Source: Gp1-AA133 sp963850425 (GTDB lineage: Bacteria > Acidobacteriota > Terriglobia > Terriglobales > Acidobacteriaceae). Taken from it: a DNA stretch of 64,000 nucleotides. The stretch lies in contig CAWKLF010000003.1 of NCBI GenBank assembly GCA_963850425.1, positions 1 through 64,000 on the forward strand, read 5' to 3'. This document shows positions 17,314-26,615 of the stretch, piece after piece. The notes below the pieces were generated by a model. It saw only the letters and a program-made list of their open reading frames with translations. It was not told the DNA's origin and made no database searches. The first letter of the stretch is position 1. Each line of letters starts with the position of its first letter. The position numbers and the translations under genes are program-made.

Positions 17314-18945
17314 CTATTGCGGTGCAGGCGACTTCGAGTCGCGGAGAGTATAAACAAATTGCGGAATTTCGTGGGCTTCGCGTTCGTTCTGCGCGGCTAC
17401 TTCGCGTGAGATGCGGTTGTAGGCGGCAAGTTCATGGTCAGCTTTCGTCTTTTCCCCAGTTCTCCGGTACAGCTGTGCCAAGCGGTAGTGCGCTTCCCTG
17501 AGTTGCGGATCCGAGGCTACTGCTTCCCGGTATGCCGCGATCGCGGGCGGAAAGTCGTGGCGCTCCTCATGCAGAATCCCCAGCTGCAGGGATACGGAGG
17601 CCAGTTTAGGGTCGAGTTGGCGGGCTTTTTCGAGCAGCGACTGCACTTGATGGAATGTTTCCTCTGATCTCGCATCCGTGGTTTGCTTCCATAGTGCAAT
17701 CGCGTAGTAGTAATTCGCAGCCGCACTCTCGGGGTAACGCTCGTGAAAGCGAGCCATTCGTGCAACGACTTCAGAGGAGCTTGCTGTGTCAGCCACTGCC
17801 ATCTTGCCCAAGACGCGGTAGGGATTGGGATCCTCAGGGTTCAGGTCCGAGGCCTGACAAACATAGTGCGCGGCCTGATCGGCGGATCCGCTGGCATACC
17901 AGGCGACACCAAGTCCGACAAGCATGCGGGAGGATTTTGGGAACAACCGAACGCCGCGCGTGAAGATCTCGATGGCGGGCCGCAGGGTGCGGTGGGTGAG
18001 CAGCTCGGTTCCCCAGTCGAAGAGGTTGGATTCGCTGGGGTCGAGTTCGGCGGCGCGCTGGTATTCGCGTACAGCCTGCAGGGGACGCTGTTCCTTCTCA
18101 TCGAGATCGGCGAGCAGATGGTGGAGATCAGCGCTATCCTGCCGCGCCAGCACTGCTTCAGCGGTGGCACGGGCCTCGTGGTCCCGGCCGACTGCCGCGT
18201 AGGCCTTCGCCAGCTCTCGCGCACTCTCAATATTGTCGCTGCGGAGCTGGTGGGCGCGTTCCAGGAATAGCAGGGCTTCTGAAGATTTGCCGCTTGCGAC
18301 CAGCAAGCTTCCCAGACGGCGGTTCGCGTCGAAGTTGCGGGGATCGTGCGCCAGGGCCGCGCGCAAAGATGTTTCCGTTTCGGCCGAAGGCGCTGAGGCG
18401 GCATCGTGACTGTCGAGCGCGGTGACCTCATGGGTAAGCGTTTGGGTTGTGCGGGAAACTGCGTCAGAACCATGGCCGCCGTGATTGATAGCGTCGGTGA
18501 CTCCCGCGACCGCGAATTGCGGCGGGTCGAAGAACTGGGGAGCTTCGCCTGAAGTGCCTCGAGATTTCCCGTTAGTGGTCGTGAGTGTGAGTTCGATCGT
18601 TGTACTTTGGCCTTCGCGCAGCGCGAAAGGACCGAAGCTCGCATCGTTGTAACCGGATTTCTCCGCACGAATGGTGTACTCTCCCGCCGCTAGCGACGAG
18701 CGACGATAGGATCCCGTGGAGTCGGTTTGTACGGAGACGCTTTGCGATGCGCCGCGCGCCACCAGACGCACCGTAGCCTGGTCGACGGGGACTCCTCGCG
18801 AATCACGAACCGTTCCCTGCACGGTCGCCTGAGATTTCGTGTCTTGGGCGTGACCGATGGCCACACACAGGGCGAACAGAACGAAGCTGGCCAAACGTAC
18901 GCCAGGCTTCCGGATTGCTGGGCGATTTTTGGGGGAATGTCTCAT
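17314..18945 (-). CDS. Exported TPR protein with N-terminal carboxypeptidase-regulatory-like domain
   Basis: 543 aa from the ATG at 18945; in-frame codons run back to 19023. The N-terminus is basic and then hydrophobic (FVLFALCVAIGHAQ), a signal peptide. Next comes a CarboxypepD_reg-like beta-sandwich (TVRDSRGVPVDQATVRL ... AGEYTIRAEKSGY), a linker, and from about residue 180 a run of TPR helices (for example SLLVASGKSSEALLFLERA and YRLAQLYRRTGEK). It probably acts as a periplasmic protein-interaction scaffold. The gene is divergent from the type A hydrolase at 19147 and lies next to the purine permease. No enzymatic motif is seen. Confidence 0.7.
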   Translation of the reverse strand: MRHSPKNRPAIRKPGVRLASFVLFALCVAIGHAQDTKSQATVQGTVRDSRGVPVDQATVRLVARGASQSVSVQTDSTGSYRRSSLAAGEYTIRAEKSGYNDASFGPFALREGQSTTIELTLTTTNGKSRGTSGEAPQFFDPPQFAVAGVTDAINHGGHGSDAVSRTTQTLTHEVTALDSHDAASAPSAETETSLRAALAHDPRNFDANRRLGSLLVASGKSSEALLFLERAHQLRSDNIESARELAKAYAAVGRDHEARATAEAVLARQDSADLHHLLADLDEKEQRPLQAVREYQRAAELDPSESNLFDWGTELLTHRTLRPAIEIFTRGVRLFPKSSRMLVGLGVAWYASGSADQAAHYVCQASDLNPEDPNPYRVLGKMAVADTASSSEVVARMARFHERYPESAAANYYYAIALWKQTTDARSEETFHQVQSLLEKARQLDPKLASVSLQLGILHEERHDFPPAIAAYREAVASDPQLREAHYRLAQLYRRTGEKTKADHELAAYNRISREVAAQNEREAHEIPQFVYTLRDSKSPAPQ

Positions 18946-19146
18946 CTCGCGGATCAAAAAATCTGTCGCTCGACATTCTAGTGCCTTTTTGCGGGATCGC
19001 AATCGCTGCGGCACGCCTTCCATTCCAGGCGCATGGTTGGCACTGTCTCCGCTGCGGCATTACAATGCGATGCCTGCTGGCCGAGCTTGCACGAAGAAAG
19101 GTCCAGTCGATCGCACAAGGCAAGAATCAGCACACCGAGGTATTGC

Positions 19147-20247
19147 ATGCACGCACGCAGGATCGCAATAGTGGTGGCTGGCCTATGCATGGCCATAGGC
19201 ACAGCGCAGGGCCAGAAAACCAAAGTGATCGTTGATCAGGACGCCCGCGGTCCGGCCACGACCGACATGCAATCGATCCTGATCTTTCTGCAATCGGACA
19301 AATTCGACGTGCTCGGAATCACCACCGTCAGCGGAGACCAGTGGGTAAAGGAAGAGACGAAACGTACGTTGCGTCTGCTCGAGATTGCCGGACGCACGGA
19401 TGTTCCAGTCATCGCCGGCGCGGAGTTTCCCCTGCTGAATTCGAAAGAGGAAACGGAGCGCTGGGAAAAGCTGTATGGCGTCTTCCGCTACAAGGGATGT
19501 TGGAGCGATTTTTCGAAGCGCCCGGAAGGAACTCCGCCTGCATTTCGCGCGGGATACCACGAGCCCGACGTGATTCCTCCGCTCGTGGAAGGCGAACCGA
19601 AGATCAAGGAGCTCGATGAAGATGCGGCGCACTTTATTGTGCGGACGGTACACAAGTATCCCGGCGAAGTGGTGATTTGGGCGGGGGGCCCGCTGACCAA
19701 CATCGCGCTGGCCCTGCGACTGGATCCGCAGGTGGCAACGCTCGCGAAGTCTCTGGTGCTGATGGGAAGCGGCATGTATGCCGACAATGGCGGGATCAAC
19801 GGGATTGACGGGCGGCGGGAGTTCAACTGGTGGTTTGATCCGGAGGCGGTGCGTATCGTCATGCGCTCTCCGTGGAAGAGCATTACCATTACGCCCATCG
19901 ATATCTCTGTGAAGACGACGGTGAATCCCGCCCTGAAAGCCGCGATCGCGAAATCCGATAGTCCGGTCGCGCGCTACCTGACCGCGTATGCGGTCGACAG
20001 CTTCATGTGGGACGAGCTATCGGCGGCCGCCATGATCGATCCTTCGATCGTGACCCGGCAGAAGGAAATGTACGTCGACATCGATGTGGACCACGGACCC
20101 AGCTATGGAGAGACTCTGTTCTGGGATCCCGCCGCCGAGGTGCCGCCCTACGAACGGAAAGCGACGGTGCAATTCGATGTGGATACGAAAAAACTTTACG
20201 ACTTGTACATTGAGCTGATGACGCGGCCGCCGCGATTGGTGAAGTGA
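19147..20247 (+). CDS. Divergent exported nucleoside-hydrolase-family protein (type A, copy 2)
   Basis: 366 aa. The ATG at 19147 opens a signal peptide MHARRIAIVVAGLCMAIG ending TAQG; in-frame codons reach back to 19033 but have no leader character. The motif is VDQDARGPATTDMQ, followed by GITTVSGDQW, AGRTDVPVIAGAEFPLL, WAGGPLTNIALAL, REFNWWFDPEA and FMWDE. It is nearly collinear with the copy at 13386. It keeps Asp residues at three of the Ca-site positions and has Trp where the leaving-group His is expected. It is followed by a canonical hydrolase and a type B gene with small gaps. Confidence 0.8.
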   Translation: MHARRIAIVVAGLCMAIGTAQGQKTKVIVDQDARGPATTDMQSILIFLQSDKFDVLGITTVSGDQWVKEETKRTLRLLEIAGRTDVPVIAGAEFPLLNSKEETERWEKLYGVFRYKGCWSDFSKRPEGTPPAFRAGYHEPDVIPPLVEGEPKIKELDEDAAHFIVRTVHKYPGEVVIWAGGPLTNIALALRLDPQVATLAKSLVLMGSGMYADNGGINGIDGRREFNWWFDPEAVRIVMRSPWKSITITPIDISVKTTVNPALKAAIAKSDSPVARYLTAYAVDSFMWDELSAAAMIDPSIVTRQKEMYVDIDVDHGPSYGETLFWDPAAEVPPYERKATVQFDVDTKKLYDLYIELMTRPPRLVK

Positions 20248-20281
20248 GGCCGGGAGCCATGATATGACCGAGGGGAAGACC

Positions 20282-21464
20282 ATGGGCATCACGCGACGGC
20301 ATTTTGTGGCGTCCACAGCTGCGCTGGCGGCGACAGCCTGGTCGGGCAGCGTGGGCGCGGAACCGAGAGGAGCATCAGGTTGTGCCAGGCGCCGTGGGCG
20401 GCGGCACGTCCTCCAGAGTTGTGATCGATACCGATCCCGGAGTGGACGATGCGTTCGCTCTGCTCCTGGCCATGCGTTCACCAGAACTGAAGATTGAGGC
20501 CATCACGGCGGTTGCGGGGAATGTGCCGCTGGAGTTGACGCTCCCGAATGCGTTGCGCATGGTGGAAATTGCGGGGCGCACCGACATTCCCGTGGCTGCC
20601 GGCGCAAAGGCACCCATGTTTCGACGACTGGTCACGGCTGCGTACGCTCATGGCGAGAACGGGCTGGGAGGGGCGGTGTTCCCCGAGCCCACGATCAAGC
20701 CTGCCGCCGAACCGGCACCCGAATTGATTCGATCGATCGTGCGTAAGTATCCCAAAGAAGTAACTCTGATCACGGTGGGCCCGCTTACCAATGTGGCAGA
20801 TGCGTTGAACAGCGATGCAGGACTGGCATCGTTGGTGCGGAGGGTGGTCATGATGGGAGGATCGCTTTCCGGTGGAAACATCACGCCGGCGGCCGAGTTC
20901 AATGTGTACGTGGACCCGGAGGCGGCGCGGATTGTGTTTCAGTCGGGTATTCCGGTGACGATGGTGGGTCTGGATGTGACTCGCAAGACCTCTTTGACCG
21001 ACAAACACGTGCGCGGACTGGAGGCGGCCCAGAATCCGGCAAGCCAGGCGGCGGCAAGGATTGCGCGCCACGCGATCGACCACAATCGCGAGCAGGGCTT
21101 TCTGGTTGGGCCCAACATGCATGACTCTCTGGCTGTGGCGGCTTTTTTGGACCCATCGATTCTGAAATGGAAGGAATACTACGTCGACGTGGAAACTACC
21201 GGCGAACTGACAGCCGGAGAAACGCTGGGCTACAGTCCGACCGCGGGAGATTTGCGGCGCCGGCCGGATGCAGAGAAACAAGCTGCTCTGAACATGGCGA
21301 TTCGCGGATCGGCACCCACATTGGCTACCACGAAGACCTCTCCGGTGTTGAGAGACAAGTACGTGCCCAATACCAATGTGGCAGTGGAAGTGAACTCGGC
21401 GAAATTCTTCGAGTTGCTCATCGGCCGGCTCACGGGACAGAAGTGGTGCGAGGAGGACTGTTGA
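20282..21464 (+). CDS. Canonical nucleoside hydrolase with Tat signal (frame break between signal and enzyme)
   Basis: The enzyme domain (from about 20410) has VVIDTDPGVDDAFALLLA, VAGNV, GPLTNVADAL, MGGSLSGGN, EFNVYVDPEAA and NMHDSLAVA with the catalytic His and Ca-ligand Asp, so of the six hydrolases this one looks the most conventional. A Tat leader GITRRHFVASTAALAATA starts at 20282 (or 20264), in another frame. The frames would join at about 20380-20400 with one indel. Without the join the product would lack an export signal. Predicted reaction: purine or pyrimidine ribonucleoside to base plus ribose. It ends in TTGA, overlapping the TTG start of the next gene. Confidence 0.82.
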
Positions 21465-22561
21465 TAACACTGGAAAGACTCGGTGGGTGGCTGGCGTTGG
21501 CCGCGCTCGTGATGTCGGGCATGATGTGCAGCGCCCAGGAGACCGGCAAGCGCAAGATCATCATTGATCAGGATGCGGCCGGGCCCGCCGGAACCGATCA
21601 ACAATCGATCCTGTTACTGATCCAGTCGCCGCAAACGGAAGTCCTGGGAATCACAGTGGTGACTGGGGATTCGTGGCTTAAGTCGGAAGTAGCGCACACG
21701 CTGCGCACCCTTGAAATCATCGCACGCACGGACATTCCGGTCGTGGCGGGCGCGGAGTATCCGCTGGTTCGGCGCAAGCAGGAAACGGAATTGTGGGAAA
21801 AACGCTACGGGGCGGTGACCTGGGTGGGTGCGTGGACGCCGCGCTTCTATCACTCGCCCGATGAGCTTGGCGCCTTCCCCGAGGGGAAGCCGACGACCAA
21901 GGCAGCCGACGAAGACGCTGCGCATTTCCTCGTTCGAATGGTGCACAAGTATCCCGGAGAGATCACGATCTACGAGGGCGGGCCCATGACAAACCTGGCG
22001 CTCGCGATTTCGATTGATCCGGAATTTCCGAAGCTGGCGCGGGAACTGATTTTCATGGGTGCGAGCCTGAATCCGCAGACCAGCGATCCGGAGTTTGCCA
22101 ACAATCCCCGGCATGAATTCAATCTGTGGTTCGACCCGGAGGCGGCGCACATCGTGCTGCGCGCGGCGTGGAAGAAGGTGGTGTGCACGCCAGTCGACAT
22201 CTCCGTAAAAACGAAAATGACGATGGAGCTGATCAACCGGATTAAAGGAGGTTCAACTCCGGCGGCGCAGTACATCGGAAAGTTCGGAAGGTTGTTCGGC
22301 GAATACAACTACTTGTGGGACGAATTGACCGCGGCGGCATGGCTCGATGCTTCGCTGATTACCAAAAAAGAAACCCGCTTCATGGATGTCGATCTGGACC
22401 GCGGCGCCGGCTACGGCAACGTGCTGACCTGGTCGGAGCGCGATAAACCCGCTCTCGATGTGCAACCGGTCGAGGTACAAGTCGATCTGGATGCGGACAA
22501 GCTCTACAAGATGATGGTGGATTTGCTTACTGCGCCCACGCCGAAAGCGCCGGTGAAGTAG
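21461..22561 (+). CDS. Divergent exported nucleoside-hydrolase-family protein (type B, copy 2)
   Basis: 366 aa from a TTG at 21461 that overlaps the stop of the previous gene (TTGA), with AGGAGG 4 nt upstream, so it is probably translated by coupling. The leader LALAALVMSGMMCSAQ is a signal peptide. The Ca-site motif is IDQDAAGPAGTDQQ, then VTGDSW, ARTDIPVVAGAE, EGGPMTNLALA, HEFNLWFDPEAA and YLWDE. It is the type B paralogue of 14551-15636 but still has an Asp in the second half of the motif. In-frame codons extend to 21167 but overlap the upstream gene and are not leader-like. Confidence 0.78.
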   Translation: MITLERLGGWLALAALVMSGMMCSAQETGKRKIIIDQDAAGPAGTDQQSILLLIQSPQTEVLGITVVTGDSWLKSEVAHTLRTLEIIARTDIPVVAGAEYPLVRRKQETELWEKRYGAVTWVGAWTPRFYHSPDELGAFPEGKPTTKAADEDAAHFLVRMVHKYPGEITIYEGGPMTNLALAISIDPEFPKLARELIFMGASLNPQTSDPEFANNPRHEFNLWFDPEAAHIVLRAAWKKVVCTPVDISVKTKMTMELINRIKGGSTPAAQYIGKFGRLFGEYNYLWDELTAAAWLDASLITKKETRFMDVDLDRGAGYGNVLTWSERDKPALDVQPVEVQVDLDADKLYKMMVDLLTAPTPKAPVK

Positions 22562-22587
22562 TTGCCCGGTTCCTCATCGGATCGTCG

Positions 22588-25500
22588 TCAGTGACTTAGT
22601 TCCCCGAGCATGGCCTTGGCCGCAGCATGCTCGGGATGGCGCCGGAGCAGTGAATCGAGGACCGCGCGAGCTTTCTCGCGATCACCTTCGAGTGCATACA
22701 CTCGGGTCAGGTTGAGGTAGGCCTGGTCGAAGTCTGGGGCAACCCGCATGCACTCTTCGAAAATCTTAACGGCATCGTCGCGGTGGCCCGTGCGGAGCTT
22801 CAGCACCCCCATGTTGTTCAGCGCTTCAGGATAGCCGGGACGAGATTCCAAGGCCCGCTGCAGATATTCATAGGCATGTTGCTCGTCGTTGGTTTGCGCA
22901 TAGACCATGCCGAGGCTGTAGTTAGCTTCAGGATCCTGCGGACTCACGGTGATCGCGTGCTCCAGCACCTGGCGCGCTTCCGACCATCTTTTCTGCTGAC
23001 GGTACGCGCTGGCCAGATTGTCGAGTGCGATGAGATGGTTCGGGCTGAGTTTGAGCGCCTGCTGAAAGAATGGGATTGCCGTGTCAGTGCGTCCCTCCTG
23101 CGTGGCCAACAAGCCGAGGTTATTCCAGGCATTGGGCATGGTTTCAGGAAAACTTGCCTGCAGTTTTGTTGCGCGATCGAAACACTCGCGTGCTTCTGTC
23201 GTCTTGGACTGCTTCAGGTAAACACTGCCTACGCCGTAGAGGGCCTCGGCGCTGGAAGGATCGTCGTGCCGCGCCAGTTCGAAGAAGGCCTTGGCCTGGT
23301 CAAAATATTCACGCTGAAAGAAAACTGATCCGAGGGCAAGGTAGTTCCGCTGGAACTCAGTGGCATCGGTGACGCCGGCGAATGGAAGCGCTTTGGCCAG
23401 TCGTTCCTGAGGGCTCTGTGGAATGTGAAGGAAGTCCTGCGCGATGTGCTCCGCATTCACAGGACCCTGGTAGATCTTCACGATGTGCCCGTGGTCATTG
23501 ATCAGGAACGACGCGGGAAGAGGCAAGTCGCGATGACGGTCGAACACATAACGATAGAGCAGGTTGTAAATGCCGGCGACGTCGTCGCTAGCGTGGAGGA
23601 CCGGAAAGGGGAATGACTCTTTCTTCGTGAATCCACGAAGCGCAGATTGATTGAAAGGGTCGTCGGTGTTCAAGCTCAGCAACTGGAGGCCCTGCTGGCT
23701 CCAGCGGGAATGGTGTCGCTCGAAAGTTTCAAAGTCCTTCAGGCATTCAACCGATGCGCTCGTCCAAAAGTGCAAGAGCACAGGTTTGCCGCGATACTGA
23801 GTGAGTGTAATGGTGCGACCGGCGAGGTCGGGCACAGTGACGTCGGGAGCGGCGAGTGGAGCAAGCAGCCAGGTCTCAACTTCAGTGGGAAGCGTTTCAC
23901 CTGTCTTTTGAGCTGTGGCAGGTGTGCTGCCCCGCAGGGCTTTCGTGACAAACGGTACAGAGTCTGGATCCTTTCCTTCTTCCACCAGGACACGATGATT
24001 CGGCAACAGGTCGTGCAATTCCTGCACCAAACCGCTCGGCCAACGAATCGAAGCGCGGATCGGACCTTTGGCATTTCCAAGTCCGAAGAAAAGTTCCTTG
24101 GTGTGTTGCGCTAGAAATCCCGAACCTGCCTGAAGGCTTTTGGTCTGGCGGCCTGCGTCGGTTGTCAGAGTCACAACCGCACCGATCGCGTCGCGATTGC
24201 TCTTGACGCCACGCAGATGGAAAGAGATCGATGGCGGCAGGTCCTGAATCATGTTTTTCAAGAGTCGGACTTGCGGCCCATTGCGGTTCTTCAAAATCAC
24301 CTCAAGGCGCCCGTCATGATCGAAGTCCGCCAACGCAAAAGAACGGCCATCTTCGACGAAGTCCACCCCTGAGACGGCAGAGATATCGGAAAATGTTCCA
24401 TCGCGATTGTTCGCGTAGAGAAGATTGCGTTCGTAGCCGCTCCAGGTGCCGTCGGAGCGGAGGAGGTCATTGAGAGCGTTCCAGCCTTGCTCGTAGTCCT
24501 GAGCGGGCGTCGGATCGACGGGAGAATTTGCGACAACCTGGCGCCAGAAAAAGCTGTTCAGATCGAAGCGGGCGGGGCCCGACACCATGCCGTTGGTGAT
24601 GTAAAGATCGGCGAAGCCGTCGTGATCGAAATCCCAGGCGTCGCTTGACCACGACCAGCGTCCCATTTCCACGCCAGCTTTCGGCGCGCTTTGAAATGCT
24701 GATGGGCGCGATTGGGGACCGCGAAACAGTGAATTGCCCATGCTGTGCTTGCGATAAAGATCGCGGACATTGCTGGGAGCATTTTTCTGAAACTCGTCTT
24801 GCGCTGTGATGCGTAAGCCAGCGGCCGTCCACATGTTGGCGACGTAGAGGTCGTCGGCCCCGTCGTTGTCGTAGTCCAGCCAGCACACGCTCATCCCGGC
24901 GCCGACATCGGCGACTCCAGACTGCTCAGCGACGTCGGTAAAGGTGCCGTCGCCGTTGTTGTGGTAGAGATTCTTGCGTCCGAAATCATTCACCACGTAG
25001 AGATCGGGCCAGCCGTCGCGATCGTAATCATTCCAGGCGCAGCAGAAGCTGTAACGTGTGTTGTTGCGGTTCAGGCCGGATTCTTCTGTGACGTCGCGGA
25101 AGGTGCCGTCGCGCTGGTTCCGCATGAGAAAGTTTGGCGGGCCGTTGTTGGCGTCGAAGTACGGAAGCGGATACTTGTACTGGTCCGTGCCCTGATAGTA
25201 GAGGTAAAGGCAGAAATAGATGTCGAGCCACCCGTCGCGATCGTAGTCGGCAATTGCCGCCCCGGTGAAAGTGCCCTGCGGAGGCTTCGCGAACCGGAAG
25301 GCGTCAGCATGTTTGCGGAATTTTCCGTTTCCTTCATTCAGATACAGCACGGGCCCGTCGGTTCGAATGACGATCAGGTCCTGGCGGCCGTTGTTGTTGA
25401 TGTCCGCAAATAAGGCGCAGGCAGTATTTTCGAGAATGCCAAGTCCAGACGCGTCCGTAATGTCTTCGAATGTCCCGTCGCCGCGATTGCGATAGAGACG

Positions 25501-26469
25501 GTTGGGCAAGCCCGCCGGCTGACAGATGTAGAGATCGTCGAAACCGTCGCCGTCGATGTCACCAGCCGCAACCCCATTGTGCCCGTAGATATCGATGCCC
25601 GAAGACTGGTCGAGCACGGTGCGCCAGTAGTCGGCTCCGTGTAACAATTGTGAGGAGTACGATATCGCGCCAGAAAAAGCCTGAGGAGCAATGTCGACAA
25701 ACACAGGCGATGTGGAGCGAGCTTGAGTCTCGCCGAGAGGCCGCCAGTGGCGCACTCGAAAATCTTCTGACGAACTTGCTCGTTCCCATTCCAAATTCCA
25801 TTCTCCGATCCGTTGCTCGCGATAGAAGTCTCGGCCGGACCCTACCAGTTCGTAGCGAACGCGCGTGCGGATTCCCGGGGGAGGTGCAGGCCCCTGGGAA
25901 GGAGAGATGTCTTCCATGGCAGTGACCTGAAACTCCGCCGTCAGGATTTCCGCCCACCCGGCGAATGCCGACGTCCAGGTTTTCAGAAACGCATCCTCCC
26001 CAAGATCGGCTGCATCGGCAAAGCGATTTCGACGGACTTCTGTTCCCCCGCCCGTACGGATCGTCTTGGAATCCGTCGGCTCCAGGCTCGCACCAGCAAA
26101 GGCGGGGCCCAACAAGTTCCGGATCCCATCGATATCCCGGGCAGAGTTGCGGAGACTGGCGCTCCAAACCGAAAGCTTGGCCTCGATCTCCGCCGCGTAT
26201 TTTTCTCTTACGAATTGATCATGCCCCGGCTCGGTCTTTAGCAGCAGCGCTTCACTCGGTAGCTTGGCCCGATAGTGGGGATGCAGATGAAAACCGCCAA
26301 CGGTAGCATTTCCTTGTTGGCGAAGAACCTGCGGAGAAACGGATGTAAACCAACTGGCGGGAAGGAAAGCGGCGGCAGCACACTGGGTGCTGCGGATCAG
26401 GAAATTGCGGCGGCACTGTTGCGCTGAAAGAAGATTCTGCGAAAGTTCTTTCTTCCCTACCCGACTCAG
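22588..26469 (-). CDS. FG-GAP/VCBS - ASPIC/UnbV - redoxin - TPR protein (CRTAC1-like)
   Basis: About 1293 aa. Domains in order: leader with RRNFLIRS plus Ala-rich stretch (Tat-like), an HLHPHYR-containing N-terminal region, many FG-GAP/VCBS repeats with Ca-binding DxDxDG (encoded about 25590-24280; for example GDIDGDGFDDLYI), an ASPIC/UnbV domain (about 24230-23980), a TlpA-like redoxin domain (about 23850-23420) whose WxxxCxxC motif reads WTSASVEC so only the second Cys remains, and TPRs (about 23350-22600). No in-frame ATG precedes the leader; a CTG at 26469 has GAGGGGG 6 nt upstream. A shorter TTG start at 26115 would cut off the leader. It is probably an extracytoplasmic binding or scaffold protein. 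Confidence 0.75.
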   Translation of the reverse strand: MSRVGKKELSQNLLSAQQCRRNFLIRSTQCAAAAFLPASWFTSVSPQVLRQQGNATVGGFHLHPHYRAKLPSEALLLKTEPGHDQFVREKYAAEIEAKLSVWSASLRNSARDIDGIRNLLGPAFAGASLEPTDSKTIRTGGGTEVRRNRFADAADLGEDAFLKTWTSAFAGWAEILTAEFQVTAMEDISPSQGPAPPPGIRTRVRYELVGSGRDFYREQRIGEWNLEWERASSSEDFRVRHWRPLGETQARSTSPVFVDIAPQAFSGAISYSSQLLHGADYWRTVLDQSSGIDIYGHNGVAAGDIDGDGFDDLYICQPAGLPNRLYRNRGDGTFEDITDASGLGILENTACALFADINNNGRQDLIVIRTDGPVLYLNEGNGKFRKHADAFRFAKPPQGTFTGAAIADYDRDGWLDIYFCLYLYYQGTDQYKYPLPYFDANNGPPNFLMRNQRDGTFRDVTEESGLNRNNTRYSFCCAWNDYDRDGWPDLYVVNDFGRKNLYHNNGDGTFTDVAEQSGVADVGAGMSVCWLDYDNDGADDLYVANMWTAAGLRITAQDEFQKNAPSNVRDLYRKHSMGNSLFRGPQSRPSAFQSAPKAGVEMGRWSWSSDAWDFDHDGFADLYITNGMVSGPARFDLNSFFWRQVVANSPVDPTPAQDYEQGWNALNDLLRSDGTWSGYERNLLYANNRDGTFSDISAVSGVDFVEDGRSFALADFDHDGRLEVILKNRNGPQVRLLKNMIQDLPPSISFHLRGVKSNRDAIGAVVTLTTDAGRQTKSLQAGSGFLAQHTKELFFGLGNAKGPIRASIRWPSGLVQELHDLLPNHRVLVEEGKDPDSVPFVTKALRGSTPATAQKTGETLPTEVETWLLAPLAAPDVTVPDLAGRTITLTQYRGKPVLLHFWTSASVECLKDFETFERHHSRWSQQGLQLLSLNTDDPFNQSALRGFTKKESFPFPVLHASDDVAGIYNLLYRYVFDRHRDLPLPASFLINDHGHIVKIYQGPVNAEHIAQDFLHIPQSPQERLAKALPFAGVTDATEFQRNYLALGSVFFQREYFDQAKAFFELARHDDPSSAEALYGVGSVYLKQSKTTEARECFDRATKLQASFPETMPNAWNNLGLLATQEGRTDTAIPFFQQALKLSPNHLIALDNLASAYRQQKRWSEARQVLEHAITVSPQDPEANYSLGMVYAQTNDEQHAYEYLQRALESRPGYPEALNNMGVLKLRTGHRDDAVKIFEECMRVAPDFDQAYLNLTRVYALEGDREKARAVLDSLLRRHPEHAAAKAMLGELSH

Positions 26470-26582
26470 ACCGTGCCCCCTCGAAATCCGCCGCGGAAGC
26501 CCGAAATCTAACAGTCACACTTCGCGCGAGTCAAGGTCGCGCAATGCGAGGCGCGTGACGTTTCCACTGCGCGAACGGCAGC

Positions 26583-26588
26583 TATAAT
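26583..26588 (+). promoter_or_regulatory. -10 box TATAAT upstream of the TPR gene
   Basis: A perfect TATAAT lies 28 nt before the ATG at 26616. No convincing -35 is visible at 16-18 nt (about 26560 reads gtttcc), so it may be an activator-dependent or extended -10 promoter. Confidence 0.4.
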
Positions 26589-26615
26589 GAAGGCCCTCGG
26601 GAAACAGACCCTTTC

